This document shows positions 17,458 through 27,368 of a stretch of DNA of 64,000 nt, piece by piece. Location of the stretch: the NCBI GenBank assembly GCA_044432745.1, contig JAWXUH010000002.1, forward strand, positions 139,241 to 203,240. Reading direction: 5' to 3'. The notes beneath the pieces were generated by a model, which did no database searches, had not been told where the DNA came from, and saw only the letters and a program-made list of their open reading frames with translations. The translations under genes were made by a program, and so were the position numbers. Within the stretch, counting starts at the first letter, position 1, and each line of letters opens with the position of its first letter. Source of the stretch: CAKOSP01 sp044432745. Its GTDB lineage: Bacteria; Bacillota_I; Bacilli_A; RF39; UBA660.

Positions 17458-17464
17458 TGATACC
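17458..17464 (+). promoter_or_regulatory. Left-end attP arm
   Basis: TGATACC lies 16 bases to the right of the TG crossover. Its inverted partner GGTATCA at 27362-27368 lies 16 bases to the left of the TG at the other end. The inner 16 positions of the two half-sites also agree at 9. Confidence 0.7.
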
Positions 17465-17471
17465 TAAATAT

Positions 17472-17503
17472 AAAAAAATAATATAAAAAATATTATTTTT
17501 TTT
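17472..17503 (+). terminator. Intrinsic terminator just inside the element
   Basis: AAAAATAATAT and ATATTATTTTT form an AT-rich hairpin with a T-run. It would end transcripts entering from the interrupted spoIVA before they reach the giant gene. Confidence 0.65.
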
Positions 17504-17604
17504 GTTAGAATATATTAATTTATATGTTACAAACAGTTTTTTTGATAAAAACTAGATTTATTACTTAAAATATAATTTATTTCCTAGCAATTAATAAACT
17601 ATAG

Positions 17605-17613
17605 TGGTATAAT
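17605..17613 (+). promoter_or_regulatory. Extended -10 promoter of the giant surface protein gene
   Basis: TGGTATAAT (TGn plus perfect -10) lies about 29 bases before the gene start, with AGGGGGAA as ribosome binding site. The -35 (TAGCAA) is weak, as is usual with an extended -10. This looks vegetative rather than sporulation-specific. Confidence 0.6.
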
Positions 17614-17641
17614 AACTCTAATTTATTAGGGGGAATGTTGT

Positions 17642-20600
17642 ATGAAAAATAAAATTATAGAAAATAAAAAAGGACTATTAATTTTTCTTGCATGCGCAAT
17701 GTTATTTTTTGCAGTAATTGGTATTGTATATGAAAACGGTAATAGGTCAAATGAAGTATTACATTATGGTGAAACTGAATATAAAATCAACGATATTATA
17801 AAGACTTCGTTATATTACGTAAGTGATAATAATTATATAGAAGTAACAGTTTTAGATGAAAAAACTATGAACGATAATGATTATATTTTAGAAGTACAAC
17901 TTGATAGTGGTGAAATTTTAAGATATGATGTTGATCAAATAAATTATGATAATGATTTTTTTATTAGTGCAACATATGAAGATGCGCCAGAATATTTAGA
18001 AACATCTGATGCGTTAGTTATTTTTTCTATGGCAGATATAGAAAGTAATATATCGTTATTAAATTTATCAAGTGGTACCGAACTACATGAAATAAATGGA
18101 AAAATAGAAGTTAGTAGTTATGAAGAATTTCTACTTGCTATAGAATCTGATTTAAATTCAGATATAGTACTTCTTAATGATATAGATTTTTCAGGTTACA
18201 TTTCAAGTTCTGGATATATAGTAGCAGGAAAATTTACTGGAAGTATTGATGGTAATAATCATGCTATATTAAATTTATCAAATACGTTATTTGAAACAGC
18301 AGTAGATGCTAAAATAGAAAACTTACTTATAAAAGATGCTTTTGTATCTGGAGCAGTAAGAAGTATTTTAGCATCAAATTTAGAAAATAGTGAAGTAAAT
18401 AATGTACATATAAATGGTTCTGTTTTAAGAGCTAATGCAAATAATGGTATAGGGCCTTTTGCTGGTACTGTTACTTCATCAAATTTATCAAACATTTCAG
18501 TAACTGACACTATTCTAGGTGGACAAAGATTCTTAGGTGGATTATTTGGTTTATCTTATGGAGCTACTTATATAGACAATGCATATGTTGCAACTGACAT
18601 AAGACATTATGAAACGTATGCAGCTGGTGTAGTAACTCTTGGTTATAGTGGTTCTAGTATTAATATCACAAATTCAGTTATAAATGTTGTGCTAGATACT
18701 AGTGATGCTTTATACAAAGGTGGAATATACGGAGCAGGTGCATCAGGAAATTTAGATGGTGTTCTTGTTAATTTAACAACTGACATTGATTCTATTAATA
18801 AAATAGGAGAAACTACATTATATTCTGGATCAGTAACATCAAGCGGAAGTGGTATTTACACTGTAATTGAAAGTGGTGGAACTTCTAGTGGTTTTGATTT
18901 TGAAAAAGAAGTATCATTTAGTGATTTAAACAAAACTTTTTACAATGATCTTGGTTTAGAATCAGCATACTGGGATTATGAGAATTTAGTAAATGGTATG
19001 CCAACTTTAAAATCTTATACAAATGTTGTTGAAACTTATTTAGAACAAGAAAATCCTGAATCTTCTTTTATAGATGTATCATCTGCTGAGGAATTAATAG
19101 ATGCTATAGCAAAAGATAATAGTGTCAATATTAATTTAACAGATAATATAAACTTTTTATTATATGATAGTTATACATCAGCTATGATTATGGATACATA
19201 TTCTGGTGTTTTAAATGGTAATGGATATGCAATACTTAATTTATCAGTAGCATTATTTAATTCAATAGAAGGTGCAACAATTAACGATTTATTAATAAGT
19301 AATGCTATAGTATCAGGTAGAACTGCTATATTTGCAGGGACTCTTAAAGACGCAAAACTTAATAGTGTTCATATTACAGAATCTTATTTATATAGTACTA
19401 ATTCATCTAGTGGAGTTGGAGCTCTTGCAGCTTCAATGACAAGTGTAATAATGGACGATGTTTCTATAACTAATAGTACAATCAAAGCAACTAAGCGCTC
19501 TGGTAGTATTGCTGGTTACAGTTATGGAACAAGTTTTTTATCAAACATATACATAGATGATAAAACAATTATTACTAATGATTCTGATGCAACAGGTGGG
19601 TTAATTGGACAAAATTCAGCTTATCTTTATATGAGAAATGCTATAGTTGCTCCAGTATTTAATTCAAATGGTTCATCAAATAGAGCAGGTTTAGTTGGTT
19701 ATAGTACAGGAGCTATTCAATTTGTAGATGTGTTTGTAGCCGCTACAAGTAATTCTACTGATTCAATTGCAAACAATATTCCTATTCTTCATGGTTATTC
19801 ATCTTATACAGGTGGTAGTATGTATGAATGGTCAGGATCTAATTTGAAATTTCAATATGATGCAACGTATTCAGCGCTTGTAGATGATAGTGATGTTAAC
19901 TCTGATTTTTATATTGATACGATGAGTTTTGATAATACAGTTTGGAGTATTAATAAAGATACTTTATCTAGTAATTTTCCAAGTTTATATACTCTTGATA
20001 GTATGCTTGAAAAATATGAAAGTAATTTTGAAAATGTTACAGATCTTTTCAAAACTGTAAGTGAGTATGACGATTTAATCAAAGAAAAATATACTTTGTC
20101 AGAAAATGCTACTTTAACAAAAGAAGTTGAATATTTAGCTCTTTTAAGAAATTTAGTAAATAATGTAGGGTATAATCATATGCTTGCATATTTAACAGCA
20201 GGAGAAGAACAAAAAGAATTTGCAGAATGGTTACTTGAATATGAAAATGTGAAAATGTATACAGAAGCAGGAGAACCAGATGGAGGAAGTTATACTGAAT
20301 CTATCAGAATTTTATATCAAATTTATACTAAATACAAAGACGAATTAACAAATAACGATAATACTGGTAAAGGTATAACGTATGGTGAGCTTTATAGAAA
20401 AATGATGTTCACTATATCACATACACATGCAACAACTGTAGGTTTATGGGTTAGTAAAAGTTCTGTAGCAACAGATCCTAACAATTCTACTGGATTAGGT
20501 AGATATGAAATTTATAGAAGAATGGTAATTGCAGATTTAGAACTTGATGATTATCAACCAGAAACAAATACTTCAATATCAATTTTGGATGATATATTCT

Positions 20601-23600
20601 ATAATCTTGAAATGGAAGAAATGCGTTATGTAATGAACGGTATTATTGATGATGAATCAGTAGAGTGGTTAGAGTGGTATGTTAGAACTAAAAAAGGTGA
20701 TGCTAGAGGAGGTTATTCTCTACTTAATTATACTTTTGGTTATAATTATACACTTGAAAAATATTATATTGATGAAGACTACTGGGATAGTATCTACGGA
20801 TTTAAACAGTTTGGTATGACTTATAGTCAATCGTATCCTAAACAATGGTCTGTATTTGAAGAAGGTGGAGTATGTGGTGCGATAAGTAAATCTGCTGTTA
20901 ATGCTCAAACTGTAAATGGTAAACCAGCAACAGTTGTTTCACAACCGGGACATGCTGCATATACATATTTTAAAACAGCAGCAAATGGAGATTACTATTG
21001 GGGTTATGTAGATACATCACTTGCAACATGGGCTTATACTGGTAAAACTGAAAAATTGTGGACTCGTATGCCTAATGGATGGGGTAATGATTCAGTAGTA
21101 TCTGGATACGCTGCATCTTACTTATTTATTTCTCAAGAAGCTTTAAATGATTATGATAATTATATTGAATCTGAAATGGAATTATTATTAATAGATGTAT
21201 ATGAAGGTGATTATGATGATCTTGAAACTATATATTTTAATTCTATAGATAAGCTAAGTATCAATTTAGATGCGTGGCTTGGACTTGCTAGATTATATGT
21301 AGCAGATGGAAGAAGTGATGAAGAAAAATATGAGTTGCTAGAAAAAATGGCAGAAGCTCTTAAATATCAACCACTTCCTTTATACCATACAGCTAATATT
21401 ATTATATCTACTATAACAGATAACGTTATATCTTTAAAAATTGCTAACTTAATGACTGATACTTATACAGCTGCAAGTGTTGCAACATCTAGTGATACAC
21501 TTGAATATTCTGGAGTATCTCAAGTAGGTTTATATTTACTTGGTGCTGCTACAACAGAAGTAGCTACGTTCTCATTTGATGGAAATAATCCTAATGAAAT
21601 AATATTAGATGATCAATATAAAGATAGTGAAATATTTTGGTTTGCATCTGTTGATGGTGGTAATACATGGATAGAATCTTCAGGAATGAGTTTATTATTA
21701 ACTGATGAACAATTATCCTTAATAACAGAAGAAGATGATATTCGTATATACTTTAGTGGTTCAGATGGAAGTAATCTTGCTAATCAGTATATTATAGATA
21801 TAACTACATCTACAAAACCTGTTTTCTCAACTTATTCTAATACACAAAATTTATTTGCTAATGATTATGAGAATAAAGTTATAGGTGGTCCAGATACAAA
21901 CATGGCTGCTATTCAGTGGTATGATTCAGTTTCAAAAACATGGAAATGGATAGAAGAAGAATTGCCTGATTTAAGTGGTGATACTACTGTAGAGGTTAGA
22001 GTTGGTCCAAATGGAACTAAGCTTGCTAGTGAAAGTTCATTTGCAAATTTTACTCAAGATACTGATACAGAAATGAGAAAATATGTAACTATTGATAGAT
22101 TAAGTATAGAGGGTTATTCTTCATTATACTCAAATGCTTATGCTATATATGCAGTAGATGGAACAACTAATACTATGTACCACTCTGCAGCGCAAAGTAA
22201 TAATTATATAACAATTAAAGTTGATACTCCTATATATTTATCTGGTTTTCAATATACTCCAAGACTTGATGCAAGTACTAATGGTGTAGTATATGAAGGA
22301 AATATTTATACTAGTTTAGATAATGAAACATGGACTCTTTTAAGAAGTGTTGTATGGGATACAAATAGATCAACTAAAATAGAAAGTTTTGATGAGCCTG
22401 TTATAGCTCAATATATAAAATTAGAAGCAACATCTTCTGGTGGTAATTTCTTATCAACTACAATGATAAATCTTTTTGAAGATTTAACATTGGTAGATGA
22501 TGTATCACTAGAATATTCAACAACGGAGTCTACTAACGAAAATGTAGAGGTTACTTTAGTTGGAGAAAACATAACTATTTTAAATAATGGTGGATCTAAT
22601 AAATATACTTTTGAAGAAAATGGAACGTTTACTTTTGAATATGCTGGTATTAATCAAGTAACAAGAACAATTGTTGCTACAGTTGATAATATTGATAAAG
22701 AATTACCAGCAGTTGATATTAAGTATGTAACTGAAAATGGTTATGTAATTGCATCATTAATAAATGAAAGTGAAAATATAACTGTTATAAATAACTCAGG
22801 TTCAACTGAATATACATTTAAGGAAAACGGAACATTTACTTTTATAATAGAAGATAATGTTGGTAATAGAAACGAAGTAGAAGCTGAAGTGAGAAATATA
22901 TCATTTGCTATTATAATGATAGAAGATGAAATGTATGGTAGTAGCACTAGTTATAGTAAAGATACTCCTTTTGTATTAAATGAAATGTCATTGAAAGAAA
23001 ATACAACTGACTTAAGCATAGAAAAATATTTAGTAAGTGATTTTGAAATATACAATAATGATCAAATTACTACTGATTATGATATAGCAATTGAATTAAT
23101 TGTTTCAGAAGAAGAATATGTTAAATATTTAATTGAAATAACTAATGAAAATGGATTTACAAGTTATTTTTATAGAACAATATATTTAGATAATGTAGTA
23201 GAAAATGAAACAGATAAAGAAGAACTTCAAAATTTAGTAGATGAATCAAATGAAATAGATACTACTAAATATACTGAAGAAAGTGTAGAAGAGTTAATGG
23301 TAGCTCTGCAAAATGCAATAAATATATTGAATGATGAAAATGCAACACAAGAAGAAATTGATAATGTAATAAAATTACTAAATCTTACAATAGAAAGTTT
23401 AGAAATTATAGTTTTATCAACTGATTCACAATTATCAAAAATTGAAATTGAAGGTTATACTTTATCTCCTGTTTTTGATAAAGATACGTATGTATATAAT
23501 ATTTTAGTATCTGAAACAATAGATTTAGAAGAAATAATTATTGAAACATCTGATCTTAACAGTAAATATGTAATAACTGGAAATAGTGATTTATTAACTG

Positions 23601-25471
23601 GTAAAAATACAATCATTATTAAAGTAACTGCAGAAGATGGAGAAACAGTAAGTACGTACACAATAAATGTTGAAGAACTTGTAGAAGATGAAGAAGATGA
23701 TTCTACTGAAGAAGATGATTTAACAGAAGAAGACGATTTAACAGAAGATGAAGATGACTCAACAGATGATGATTTAAATGATAATGAAGACGATTCTGAA
23801 GATGATTCTGAAGAAGAAAATCTTGAAGATGAAGATTTAGAAGAAGACAATGATTCATCAGAAAATGAAACAGATAAAGAAGAACTTCAAAATTTAGTAG
23901 ATGATATAAATGAAATAGATACTACTAAATATACTGAAGAAAGTGTTGAAGAGTTAATGATAGCTCTACAAAATGCAGTGAATATATTAAATAATGAAAA
24001 TGCAACACAAGAAGAAATAGATAATGTACTAAAATTACTTAATTTAGCAAAAGAAAGTTTAGAAATTATAGTTTTATCAACTGATTCACAATTGTCAAAA
24101 CTTGAAATAGAAGGTTATATTTTATCTCCTATTTTTGATAAAGATACATATGTATATAGTGTTCTAGTATCTGAAATAATAGATTTAGAAAAAATCATTG
24201 TTGAAACATCTGACCTTAACAGTAAACATGTAATAACTGTAAATAGTGATTTATTAACTGGTAAAAATACAATTACTATTAAAGTAACAGCGGAAGATGG
24301 AGAAACAGTAAGTACGTATATAATAAATATGGAAGAAATTGTTGAAGAAGAAGATTCAAACGATGATGATGATTCAACTGAAGACGATAATTCAAATGAA
24401 GATGATGATTTAAATGAAGATGATGATTTAAATGAAGATGAAGATGATGATTCAACAGAAGATGATTCAAATGATAATGAAGGTGATTCTGAAGATTTAG
24501 AAGATGAAGATTTAGAAGATGAAAATGATTCATCTGAAAACAAAACGGATAAAGAAGAACTTCAAAATTTAGTAGATGAAATAAATGAAATAGATACTAC
24601 TAAATATACGCTAGAAAGTATCAAAGAGTTAATGATGGCTCTACAAAATGCATTAATTATATTAAACAATGAAAATGTAACTCAAGAGGAAATAGATAAT
24701 GTAATAAAATTACTTAACTTAGCAAAAGAAAGTTTAGAAAATATTGTTTTATCAACTGATTCACAATTATCAAAACTTGAAATAGTAGGTTATATTTTAT
24801 CTCCTGTATTTGACAAAGATACATACGTATATAGTATTTTAGTATCTGAAATAATAGATTTAGAAAATATTATTATTGAAACATTTGATTCTAATAGTAA
24901 ATATGTAATAACTGGAAATAGTGATGTATTAACTGGTAAAAATACAATAACTATTAAAGTAACTGCAGAAGATGGAGAAACGGTAAGTGTATATACAATA
25001 AATGTAGAAGAACTTATTGAAGAAGAAAATGATGGTTCTTTAGAAGATGATAACGATGACTCAAATGAAGATTCTTCAGATAATGATGAAGATTTAAATG
25101 AGGACGAATCAACAGATGATAATATCGATAAAGAAGATTCAAACAATAATTCAAATAATAAACCAAATAATAATAGTTCAAGTAATTCATCTACTTCTGG
25201 TAGTAATACTGATAACTTTGCATCGAATAACTCAACATCAACTGATGAAGACTCAACAGAAGAAGACGAAACAAAAGAAGAAACTGAGTTAGAAGAAGAA
25301 TTAGAAAAAGAAGAAGAAACAGAGATTGAAGATCAAGATTATGAAATTGAAGAAGAAATCGAAGAAAAAAAATCTAATAGAATATTTACTATATTAATAG
25401 TACTTATTATAAGTATGATGTTTCTAATGATAGCAAAAAATAAAAAAGATAGTAGTGAAGATTATTTATAA
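17642..25471 (+). CDS. Giant modular cell-surface protein (element cargo)
   Basis: The 2609-aa product fills about 79% of the element. Order of parts: N-terminal membrane/signal segment (about residues 10-29); two GLUG/beta-helix-like blocks (about 150-470 and 480-740) with repeated GKFTGSIDGNNHAILNLSN-type units; a helical region and a globular part with Cys1078 in GGVCGAIS and His1104 in QPGHAAY, suggestive of a papain/transglutaminase-like fold; an F5/8-type-C (discoidin-like) domain (about 1478-1610); then three copies of a FIVAR plus cadherin-like beta-sandwich unit separated by Asp/Glu/Ser/Asn-rich linkers; and a C-terminal membrane helix (IFTILIVLIISMMFLMIA) with a short charged tail. 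No LPxTG motif is seen, so anchoring is by membrane helix. An adhesin or carbohydrate-binding role is likely. Confidence 0.88.
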   Translation: MKNKIIENKKGLLIFLACAMLFFAVIGIVYENGNRSNEVLHYGETEYKINDIIKTSLYYVSDNNYIEVTVLDEKTMNDNDYILEVQLDSGEILRYDVDQINYDNDFFISATYEDAPEYLETSDALVIFSMADIESNISLLNLSSGTELHEINGKIEVSSYEEFLLAIESDLNSDIVLLNDIDFSGYISSSGYIVAGKFTGSIDGNNHAILNLSNTLFETAVDAKIENLLIKDAFVSGAVRSILASNLENSEVNNVHINGSVLRANANNGIGPFAGTVTSSNLSNISVTDTILGGQRFLGGLFGLSYGATYIDNAYVATDIRHYETYAAGVVTLGYSGSSINITNSVINVVLDTSDALYKGGIYGAGASGNLDGVLVNLTTDIDSINKIGETTLYSGSVTSSGSGIYTVIESGGTSSGFDFEKEVSFSDLNKTFYNDLGLESAYWDYENLVNGMPTLKSYTNVVETYLEQENPESSFIDVSSAEELIDAIAKDNSVNINLTDNINFLLYDSYTSAMIMDTYSGVLNGNGYAILNLSVALFNSIEGATINDLLISNAIVSGRTAIFAGTLKDAKLNSVHITESYLYSTNSSSGVGALAASMTSVIMDDVSITNSTIKATKRSGSIAGYSYGTSFLSNIYIDDKTIITNDSDATGGLIGQNSAYLYMRNAIVAPVFNSNGSSNRAGLVGYSTGAIQFVDVFVAATSNSTDSIANNIPILHGYSSYTGGSMYEWSGSNLKFQYDATYSALVDDSDVNSDFYIDTMSFDNTVWSINKDTLSSNFPSLYTLDSMLEKYESNFENVTDLFKTVSEYDDLIKEKYTLSENATLTKEVEYLALLRNLVNNVGYNHMLAYLTAGEEQKEFAEWLLEYENVKMYTEAGEPDGGSYTESIRILYQIYTKYKDELTNNDNTGKGITYGELYRKMMFTISHTHATTVGLWVSKSSVATDPNNSTGLGRYEIYRRMVIADLELDDYQPETNTSISILDDIFYNLEMEEMRYVMNGIIDDESVEWLEWYVRTKKGDARGGYSLLNYTFGYNYTLEKYYIDEDYWDSIYGFKQFGMTYSQSYPKQWSVFEEGGVCGAISKSAVNAQTVNGKPATVVSQPGHAAYTYFKTAANGDYYWGYVDTSLATWAYTGKTEKLWTRMPNGWGNDSVVSGYAASYLFISQEALNDYDNYIESEMELLLIDVYEGDYDDLETIYFNSIDKLSINLDAWLGLARLYVADGRSDEEKYELLEKMAEALKYQPLPLYHTANIIISTITDNVISLKIANLMTDTYTAASVATSSDTLEYSGVSQVGLYLLGAATTEVATFSFDGNNPNEIILDDQYKDSEIFWFASVDGGNTWIESSGMSLLLTDEQLSLITEEDDIRIYFSGSDGSNLANQYIIDITTSTKPVFSTYSNTQNLFANDYENKVIGGPDTNMAAIQWYDSVSKTWKWIEEELPDLSGDTTVEVRVGPNGTKLASESSFANFTQDTDTEMRKYVTIDRLSIEGYSSLYSNAYAIYAVDGTTNTMYHSAAQSNNYITIKVDTPIYLSGFQYTPRLDASTNGVVYEGNIYTSLDNETWTLLRSVVWDTNRSTKIESFDEPVIAQYIKLEATSSGGNFLSTTMINLFEDLTLVDDVSLEYSTTESTNENVEVTLVGENITILNNGGSNKYTFEENGTFTFEYAGINQVTRTIVATVDNIDKELPAVDIKYVTENGYVIASLINESENITVINNSGSTEYTFKENGTFTFIIEDNVGNRNEVEAEVRNISFAIIMIEDEMYGSSTSYSKDTPFVLNEMSLKENTTDLSIEKYLVSDFEIYNNDQITTDYDIAIELIVSEEEYVKYLIEITNENGFTSYFYRTIYLDNVVENETDKEELQNLVDESNEIDTTKYTEESVEELMVALQNAINILNDENATQEEIDNVIKLLNLTIESLEIIVLSTDSQLSKIEIEGYTLSPVFDKDTYVYNILVSETIDLEEIIIETSDLNSKYVITGNSDLLTGKNTIIIKVTAEDGETVSTYTINVEELVEDEEDDSTEEDDLTEEDDLTEDEDDSTDDDLNDNEDDSEDDSEEENLEDEDLEEDNDSSENETDKEELQNLVDDINEIDTTKYTEESVEELMIALQNAVNILNNENATQEEIDNVLKLLNLAKESLEIIVLSTDSQLSKLEIEGYILSPIFDKDTYVYSVLVSEIIDLEKIIVETSDLNSKHVITVNSDLLTGKNTITIKVTAEDGETVSTYIINMEEIVEEEDSNDDDDSTEDDNSNEDDDLNEDDDLNEDEDDDSTEDDSNDNEGDSEDLEDEDLEDENDSSENKTDKEELQNLVDEINEIDTTKYTLESIKELMMALQNALIILNNENVTQEEIDNVIKLLNLAKESLENIVLSTDSQLSKLEIVGYILSPVFDKDTYVYSILVSEIIDLENIIIETFDSNSKYVITGNSDVLTGKNTITIKVTAEDGETVSVYTINVEELIEEENDGSLEDDNDDSNEDSSDNDEDLNEDESTDDNIDKEDSNNNSNNKPNNNSSSNSSTSGSNTDNFASNNSTSTDEDSTEEDETKEETELEEELEKEEETEIEDQDYEIEEEIEEKKSNRIFTILIVLIISMMFLMIAKNKKDSSEDYL
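23201..25020 (+). repeat. Three tandem FIVAR-cadherin-like coding repeats
   Basis: The segment beginning GATAAAGAAGAACTTC recurs at about 23213, 23873 and 24548, giving periods of 660 and 675 bp. Each copy encodes a helical FIVAR-like part (DKEELQNLVDE.NEIDTTKY), then LSTDSQLSKLEIEGYILSP and a beta-sandwich ending in TVKVTAEDGETVSTYTIN-like sequence. Acidic linkers of differing length explain the unequal periods. High identity between copies points to recent duplication or gene conversion. Confidence 0.85.
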
Positions 25472-25492
25472 TTTAACTTTATTATATAAAAG

Positions 25493-25519
25493 AAATAGTA
25501 TCAAATGATACTATTTTTT
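25493..25519 (+). terminator. Intrinsic terminator after the giant gene
   Basis: ATAGTATC and GATACTAT pair around AAAT, followed by T6. It separates the cargo from the small ORF and recombinase genes. Confidence 0.85.
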
Positions 25520-25609
25520 ATGTTTAAAATTTAATTTATATATAGTTAATGTAATATATATCTTTTTTCTATAATAAAATTAAATAGTAAAAAAATAGGA
25601 GGAAGAAAT

Positions 25610-25726
25610 ATGTACGAAACAGTTTGTGTATTTAATGAAAAAGGACCTGATGTAAAGGAAGTATTGAAATCCTGTATTTTTTCTTATTATGAGAAAAGAT
25701 TTGTTTATAAAGAAATTAAACAATAA
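25610..25726 (+). CDS. 38-aa peptide upstream of the recombinase
   Basis: The short gene encodes MYETVCVFNEKGPDVKEV followed by LKSCIFSYYEKRFVYKEIKQ, with AGGAGGAAG well placed before the ATG. It ends 38 bp before the recombinase start and has no terminator between, so the two are likely co-transcribed. The basic, helix-prone C-terminal half would suit DNA or recombinase binding. A small gene beside a serine recombinase is a natural candidate for a directionality (excision) factor, but there is no direct evidence. No family was recognised with certainty. Confidence 0.6.
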   Translation: MYETVCVFNEKGPDVKEVLKSCIFSYYEKRFVYKEIKQ

Positions 25727-25764
25727 TTTATTTATAATAATTTTATGATATGAAAGGAGAGTTA

Positions 25765-27360
25765 ATGTTCACAAGTAAATATGTGATTGATAATAAAATG
25801 TATAAAGTGGGATTATCTATTAGATTATCAAGAGAAGATGGAGATGATATTGAATCAGAAAGTGTAACTAATCAAAGGATACTTTTAACAAATTTTATTA
25901 ATAGTTTAGGATCTAATTTTGAAATAGTAGAAACATATACTGACGATGGCTTTTCTGGACTTAACTTTAATAGACCTGGTTTTCAGAAATTAGTAAGAGA
26001 TATAGAGTTAGGGAAAATAAATATGGTAGTAACCAAGGATTTATCAAGATTAGGTAGAGATTACATAGAAACAGGTTATTACATAGAAAAGTATTTTCCA
26101 GAAAAGAATATTAGATATATAGCTATTAATGATAATATTGATACTTTTAATGAAAAATGTAGTGGAGCTGATATGATGCCATTTAGACTTGGTATGAATG
26201 ATATGTATGCTAAGGATATTTCTAAAAAAGTTAAATCTTCATTTATGGCAATGAAGCAAGCAGGAAAATTTATTGGTGGAACTTGTCCTTATGGATATAT
26301 GAGAGATCCAAATGATAAACATAAATTAATAATAGATCCCGTAGCTGCTCCTATTGTTAAAAGAATATTTGATTTATATGTAGCTGGTTATGGAACAAGA
26401 ACAATAGCAACTATGTTAACTAAAGAAAATATACCAACTCCATTAATGCATCAAAAGAATACTGCAAGATTAAAAAGAGCAGAATATCCTCATATTTGGA
26501 AACATCCATCTGTAAATAATATATTGAAAAATGAAATGTATACAGGTAAACTTATTCAAAATAAGGGAATGAATTTAAATTACAAATCAAAAAAAAGAGT
26601 AGTAAAACCTAAAGAAGAGTGGATTATAATTCAAGATGCAATGGAAGCAATAATTGATGAAACAACATTTAAAATAGCATCAAAACTGCGTAATAAATCA
26701 AATATATATGATAGTAATAGAAGGAATGTTGAATACGCATTAGGTAATTTAGTTTATTGTAAGGACTGTGGTAGTAAATTAGGTATTAGTTATGATAAAA
26801 AAAGAGATAGAACTTCTATGAATTGTAATACTTATAGAAAATATAGTGCTCATAATATTTGTTTTTCTCATCATATAAGTTATGACAAATTGGAAAAAAC
26901 AGTATATGAAAATATTAGAAATATTTTAGTAAATCTTGAATCTAAAGAATACGAAGATTATTTAAAACAAATGAAAAATGATCCTCTGGCACCTCTTAAT
27001 AAAATAATAGTTGATATAAAAAGAAAGGTAGAAAAATTAGAAAGAAAAATAGATACATTATATGATGATAAAATAAGTGGAATAATAAGTGTAGAGAGAT
27101 TTAAAAAGATAAATGAAACAACAGAACAAGAAATATTTTTATTAAAGAAATCTCTAGCAGAATATGAATGTGAAAAGTCTTCCTTATTAGATAGTGTTAC
27201 AAAAATAGAAGATTACAAAACAGTTGTAAAGCAATTTTTAAATGTAGATAACCCAACAAAAGAAATGATTAATAAATTAATAGAAAAAATATATATAACA
27301 AAAGAAAAAACTGTAGAAATAATATTCGCAATTAATGATTGCGATAATTTTATACCTTAG
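25765..27360 (+). CDS. Large serine recombinase
   Basis: I start it at ATG 25765, with AAAGGAGAG just upstream, rather than at 25750 where the ATG precedes this site; the product is about 531 aa. The N-terminal resolvase domain has SIRLSRED with the nucleophile Ser, the segment DDGFSGLNFNRPGFQKLV, and VVTKDLSRLGRDYIETG. The recombinase domain follows (GGTCPYGYMRDP, then VAAPIVKRIFDLYVAGYGTRTIA). A zinc-ribbon with CKDCG and later Cys residues and a coiled coil (KRKVEKLERKIDTLYDDK) end the protein. It should cut and rejoin the two TG sites flanking the element. Its stop codon is 25 bp from the right crossover. Confidence 0.95.
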   Translation: MFTSKYVIDNKMYKVGLSIRLSREDGDDIESESVTNQRILLTNFINSLGSNFEIVETYTDDGFSGLNFNRPGFQKLVRDIELGKINMVVTKDLSRLGRDYIETGYYIEKYFPEKNIRYIAINDNIDTFNEKCSGADMMPFRLGMNDMYAKDISKKVKSSFMAMKQAGKFIGGTCPYGYMRDPNDKHKLIIDPVAAPIVKRIFDLYVAGYGTRTIATMLTKENIPTPLMHQKNTARLKRAEYPHIWKHPSVNNILKNEMYTGKLIQNKGMNLNYKSKKRVVKPKEEWIIIQDAMEAIIDETTFKIASKLRNKSNIYDSNRRNVEYALGNLVYCKDCGSKLGISYDKKRDRTSMNCNTYRKYSAHNICFSHHISYDKLEKTVYENIRNILVNLESKEYEDYLKQMKNDPLAPLNKIIVDIKRKVEKLERKIDTLYDDKISGIISVERFKKINETTEQEIFLLKKSLAEYECEKSSLLDSVTKIEDYKTVVKQFLNVDNPTKEMINKLIEKIYITKEKTVEIIFAINDCDNFIP

Positions 27361-27361
27361 G

Positions 27362-27368
27362 GGTATCA
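27362..27368 (+). promoter_or_regulatory. Right-end attP arm
   Basis: GGTATCA is the inverted partner of TGATACC at 17458-17464, at the same distance (16 bases) from the TG crossover once the ends are joined. Confidence 0.7.

Noticed and set aside
23201..25020. CRISPR-like or satellite repeat array
   Set aside because: The repeats are long (about 660 bp), in frame and coding; there are no short repeats with unique spacers anywhere in the window.
23455..25146. Long minus-strand frames opposite the giant gene, rich in Ser
   Set aside because: They are the mirror image of GAT/GAA/TCA-rich linker codons on the plus strand, with no ribosome binding sites; they repeat with the coding repeats.
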